This document shows, one piece after another, positions 60,956 through 64,000 of a stretch of DNA of 64,000 nucleotides (position 1 is the stretch's first letter; each line of letters begins with the position of its first letter). The position numbers and the translations under genes were made by a program. The notes below the pieces were generated by a model. It saw nothing but the letters and a program-made list of their open reading frames with translations, was not told where the DNA came from and made no database searches. Source of the stretch: UBA1181 sp963626555. Its GTDB lineage: Bacteria > Bacteroidota > Bacteroidia > Bacteroidales > Paludibacteraceae. The DNA is taken from positions 55,448 through 119,447 of the forward strand of contig CAVFXQ010000002.1 of the NCBI GenBank assembly GCA_963626555.1. The letters are read 5' to 3'.

Positions 60956-63169
60956 ATGAACAAAGATAAACTTTTAGAAATTATACAATCGTCGCAGGCG
61001 CAACTGAAGCAACTGAAAGATGCGCATTACGAGGGTATGCAGTCGCAAATCAACGAATTGGAACTCTTGTTTCACGAGTTCAAGGAGAGTGGCGAAAAAC
61101 TGCTTTCTGATAGCGATGTGCTTCAAATCGGTATTGTCGGTCAGGTGAAGGCTGGGAAATCTTCTTTCCTTAACTCCTTGTTTTTCAACGGGGAAAGTAT
61201 TCTGCCAAAGGCTTCCACTCCGATGACTGCTGGTCTTACAGTGTTAGAATATGCGGAAAATAACACTTTTGAAGTGGAATATTTCGAGGATAAGGATTGG
61301 CAAATCTTTGTCAGTCAAGATTCGGAATATCTGTCTCGCGAAAAGGAGGTGAGAGAAAATAATCCTAATGCGCCAGATTCTGTTATCAGAAAGGAACTTG
61401 AAAGTAGAACGTCTGAACAGGTACGTTCTGCCCACGAGATGGTGTCTGCTTGTAGCACGAAAGCCATGTCGAAAATTGGCAAGCAACCTGATGTGCAGAA
61501 ATTCTCTGATATAAGCGATTTGCAGGACATCCTTGAGCAGTATGTGGGTGCCAACGGCGAATACACATCGGTGGTTAAGAGCCTTTGTATCAAGATGAAC
61601 GATGAGCGACTGAAGGGTCTGCGCATCGTTGATACTCCGGGTGTCAACGACCCAGTGGTGTCTCGTGAAAATCGTACGCGTACCTTCTTGCAGTCTTGCC
61701 ACGGTGTCTTCTTGCTGAGTGCCTCAGGCGATTTCTTGGGTAGTGGCGATGTGGCTTTTCTTAACTCTCGAATCGGTGGCTCTGGCATTGGTACTGTGGT
61801 ACTTCTTGCCAGCAAATTCGACTCTGTGTTGCAAGATCTTGGTTTTGAATCGGAGCAGAAAGGCGAGACGAGCGATCTCGTGGAGACGATTGAAAAGCAA
61901 ACGAAGAAGTTCAAAAAACGTCTCCGTGAACTCTCAGACACGATTGACGAAAAACTGCGAGACAGAATAAAATTGGACACTACTTCGGGTATCGGCTACT
62001 CCATTGCTCACAAACCTTCTTCAAAGTGGGATGAGGGGGAGAAGAATGTTGTGAATAATATGAAACGTTATTATCCAAACTACTTCACCTCCGAGCAAGA
62101 GACAAAAGAGACGTTCGAAGGTTTGGCGAATATGGATGAGATAAGAGATAAATATCTCGACGGCACTTTTATGCAAAACAAGGACGAAATCATCTCCGAA
62201 AAGGTAAATGCTTTCTTCTCTACCAAACAAAGGGACATCAATTCTGTTATTTCTCGCATTCTTGAAGAATTGGAATTGCGCAAAAAGCAACTCAACGAGA
62301 CGACCGTCGCTGAGATTCAACAGCAAAAAGATCAACAAGCGAGACTGTTCGATGGTCTGAAAGGTAAATTCTCAAACATTTTCGGAAAATTCTCCAATGA
62401 TATTCAATCTGAAATAACCCATATTCAGAATACGATAACTTTTAACGAGATACGTTCAATTCCAACGGAGACAACCAGCGGTTCAGTTACTTACAAGGGC
62501 ACGTTTTGGGGTCATAACACGGATTACATCAGTTACGATCAAGTCAATACCTCACAACTCTGTCGTGAGATTGAAGAGGCGATTAAAAACTACGGAAAAT
62601 CGTGGAATGATGCATGGAAGAAGATGTTCGAAGAGGCTCGTCGCTCTTTGGCAGAAGAAACCAACACGACTATCAGCGACTTCGAGAAGCAGGTGATGAG
62701 TACATCTTTCAATGATGTCTACTATCGAAATTTGATTGAGAAAGTGTTGGACAACATGCGTCTCAACAAAGAGTTGGAAATCCGAGCTCTTCTTGACAGA
62801 TATAAACGAGCAGGTGCCGATGTTGCTAATAATCAATTTTATCCTACTGGTACGTATGACTTGGAAAAAGACCAACTCAGTTCTTATTTGAGAGGACAGT
62901 TGAATGAGCATAATAGTTCGTTGATTCGTAACTTTTACCCTATTGCGGATGGTATCAAAGTAGATATGGATAAGGAGGTTAAGAAAAAGGCTACTTCAGC
63001 GTGTGGTGAAATCGAAAAAATGAAATCTGATTTTTCTGATAAACTAAAACAAGAAAGTGCTGATTATCTTGAGAGTTTGGAGAAAGATTTGATGGCAAAA
63101 ACTGAGGTGTTGAGGCAACTTGACAAAGTCATCGCTATTGTTTCGGATATGTCAAATCTTTATAAATAA
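60956..63169 (+). CDS. Dynamin-like GTPase 3
   Basis: 737 residues. N-terminal coiled coil, then P-loop GQVKAGKSS (62-70), Thr in ASTPMTAG, a long insert (about 95-200), G3 DTPG (226-229) and G4-like SKFD (286-289, Phe at the third position instead of the usual x). A helical stalk fills the rest; no clear membrane segment is visible. The G domain is not a copy of the other two. Five bases separate it from the next gene, so the four genes are one transcription unit. Confidence 0.83.
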   Translation: MNKDKLLEIIQSSQAQLKQLKDAHYEGMQSQINELELLFHEFKESGEKLLSDSDVLQIGIVGQVKAGKSSFLNSLFFNGESILPKASTPMTAGLTVLEYAENNTFEVEYFEDKDWQIFVSQDSEYLSREKEVRENNPNAPDSVIRKELESRTSEQVRSAHEMVSACSTKAMSKIGKQPDVQKFSDISDLQDILEQYVGANGEYTSVVKSLCIKMNDERLKGLRIVDTPGVNDPVVSRENRTRTFLQSCHGVFLLSASGDFLGSGDVAFLNSRIGGSGIGTVVLLASKFDSVLQDLGFESEQKGETSDLVETIEKQTKKFKKRLRELSDTIDEKLRDRIKLDTTSGIGYSIAHKPSSKWDEGEKNVVNNMKRYYPNYFTSEQETKETFEGLANMDEIRDKYLDGTFMQNKDEIISEKVNAFFSTKQRDINSVISRILEELELRKKQLNETTVAEIQQQKDQQARLFDGLKGKFSNIFGKFSNDIQSEITHIQNTITFNEIRSIPTETTSGSVTYKGTFWGHNTDYISYDQVNTSQLCREIEEAIKNYGKSWNDAWKKMFEEARRSLAEETNTTISDFEKQVMSTSFNDVYYRNLIEKVLDNMRLNKELEIRALLDRYKRAGADVANNQFYPTGTYDLEKDQLSSYLRGQLNEHNSSLIRNFYPIADGIKVDMDKEVKKKATSACGEIEKMKSDFSDKLKQESADYLESLEKDLMAKTEVLRQLDKVIAIVSDMSNLYK

Positions 63170-63174
63170 ACGAT

Positions 63175-63825
63175 ATGGACGAGAAAACTCAGAAAATCAT
63201 AACGTCGATTGAAGAAAAACGCAATCGTCTGAAGGAGAAAGCGGAAAGATACTTTGCTGCCATTTCAGTTCCTTCTTCATCCCTGATAGAAAATTCCTCA
63301 AACCAAGGAAGCAAAAAGCCTCCCATCTCATACATTGCGTATGGTGGTGCCGCCGTTTCCCTTATAGGTGCTTTCGTTTCTGATACGAAATGGCCGTTAT
63401 TCCTCTTAACCGCTGCTTTGGCATACGCTGGCTACCGACTGGGAAAAATGAAACGGTCTTCTTCTCCGCAATCTTCGGTTCCATCCTTAAGCAACATCAA
63501 GACCGATGTAACCTCGAAAGTCATTGATGCCGTGAAGAAAATCACCGCAGAATGGGAAGAGTTCATCACTCTTCAAAAGAAAGAAATCCAAAATGTCATT
63601 GTCGAATCTTCTCTCAGTGCCGAAGAGAAGGAGTCCGCAACTTCAAAAACCTACCTCTACGAGGTGATTGACATTACGGTACTTGATCTTTCTAATCTGA
63701 TTAATTCTGCCACAACCACTTTAGAACTGAAAACTGCTCTTGAAGCGTGTAAGTCCAAGTTGCTTGTTGCTATCGACAAAGCAATAACCCAGCAACTCGA
63801 CATCTACAAGTCGTTAGAAGTGTAA
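63175..63825 (+). CDS. Small protein with a membrane hairpin, GTPase-operon partner
   Basis: 216 residues, not recognised. A short coiled coil (about 5-30) precedes two hydrophobic segments (51-68, PPISYIAYGGAAVSLIGAF; 73-90, WPLFLLTAALAYAGYRLG), then a helical cytoplasmic-type tail. It could anchor the GTPases to the inner membrane. It ends just before a strong terminator. Confidence 0.72.
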   Translation: MDEKTQKIITSIEEKRNRLKEKAERYFAAISVPSSSLIENSSNQGSKKPPISYIAYGGAAVSLIGAFVSDTKWPLFLLTAALAYAGYRLGKMKRSSSPQSSVPSLSNIKTDVTSKVIDAVKKITAEWEEFITLQKKEIQNVIVESSLSAEEKESATSKTYLYEVIDITVLDLSNLINSATTTLELKTALEACKSKLLVAIDKAITQQLDIYKSLEV

Positions 63826-63836
63826 AATTTGAATGC

Positions 63837-63886
63837 ATTGGGAGAATTTTTTTACTTTTTTCCTAAAAAAACTCCCAATATATTTT
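63837..63886 (+). terminator. Terminator of the GTPase operon
   Basis: ATTGGGAG (63837-63844) pairs with CTCCCAAT (63872-63879); inside, a T run and an A run can extend the stem. TATTTTG follows. Confidence 0.75.
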
Positions 63887-63914
63887 GTTCGTAAGTAAAC
63901 TCGCCCTATCTTTG
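63884..63914 (+). promoter_or_regulatory. Strong promoter reading out of the window
   Basis: TTTG (63884-63887), 19 bases, TATCTTTG (63907-63914), an exact match to the Bacteroidota consensus. The transcript should start near 63919. Confidence 0.8.
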
Positions 63915-63918
63915 CACT

Positions 63919-63964
63919 CGCTTTCTGAAAGGGAAGCGGTCAAGACGGAGAGCCGAGGAGACCG
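63919..63964 (+). promoter_or_regulatory. Folded 5' end of the transcript leaving the window
   Basis: CGCTTTC (63919-63925) pairs with GGAAGCG-type bases (63932-63938) around a six-base loop. Next, CGGTC (63937-63941) pairs with GACCG (63960-63964), and inside it CGG (63946-63948) pairs with CCG (63953-63955) around AGAG, with facing loops AAGA and AGGA. No ORF start is seen before the end. It could be a leader or a small RNA. Confidence 0.5.
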
Positions 63965-64000
63965 ACAGCAAGAAGAGATTTTTGAAGGAAATTGATTGAT

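Overview
The window is a chromosomal stretch from a Bacteroidota bacterium, most likely order Bacteroidales. The evidence is the gene order of the ribosomal super-operon (rpsL-rpsG-fusA followed directly by rpsJ with no tuf, then secY-map-infA-rpmJ-rpsM), promoters of the Bacteroidota type (TTTG, 19-20 bases, TAnnTTTG), a PorT-like type IX secretion protein, a giant surface protein with the gliding-motility type C-terminal sorting domain, a PCMD-type lipoprotein, and many lipoproteins. Genus cannot be fixed by reading alone. No rRNA, tRNA, insertion sequence, integrase or CRISPR array was seen.

Layout. 1-1900: 3' end of leuS, then rplS with its own promoter and a structured leader. 1960-12756: an envelope-biogenesis operon (two parvulin-type chaperones flanking a SurA-like lipoprotein, an OstA/LptA-like protein, a conserved TonB-dependent receptor) running on into a sugar/proton symporter and a ROK sugar kinase. 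12736-16109 (minus): a Pif1-like helicase with HRDC-like and HTH-like tails, and prmA. 16350-19204: a low-complexity secreted protein and a FadL/OmpP1-like barrel. 19357-22032 (minus): valS. 22271-40201: 31 genes of the str-S10-spc-alpha ribosomal clusters on one strand, with RNA structures before rpsG, rpsH and rpsD. 40383-44287: a nuclease-fold-like hypothetical, a PCMD lipoprotein, an outer-membrane barrel and a PorT-like protein. 44554-51423: a 2289-residue T9SS type B cargo protein. 51591-56907: a cassette of lipoproteins, including a Bmp-like binding protein, an unusual fusion of a periplasmic binding domain with a legumain-like (C13) cysteine peptidase, an alpha/beta hydrolase, and a small membrane protein. 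57227-63825: an apparent operon of three different dynamin-like GTPases plus a small membrane protein. The window closes with a strong promoter and the folded start of a transcript that continues outside.

The two most interesting regions are the tandem dynamin-like GTPase operon (57147-63886), one member carrying C-terminal ankyrin repeats, and the binding-protein/legumain fusion next to a second binding-protein lipoprotein (51591-54807). The first looks like a multi-component membrane-remodelling or membrane-guard machine; the second like a ligand-responsive peptidase at the cell envelope. Both functions are inference. Several ribosomal-protein leaders with clear inverted repeats are also candidates for autoregulatory RNA.
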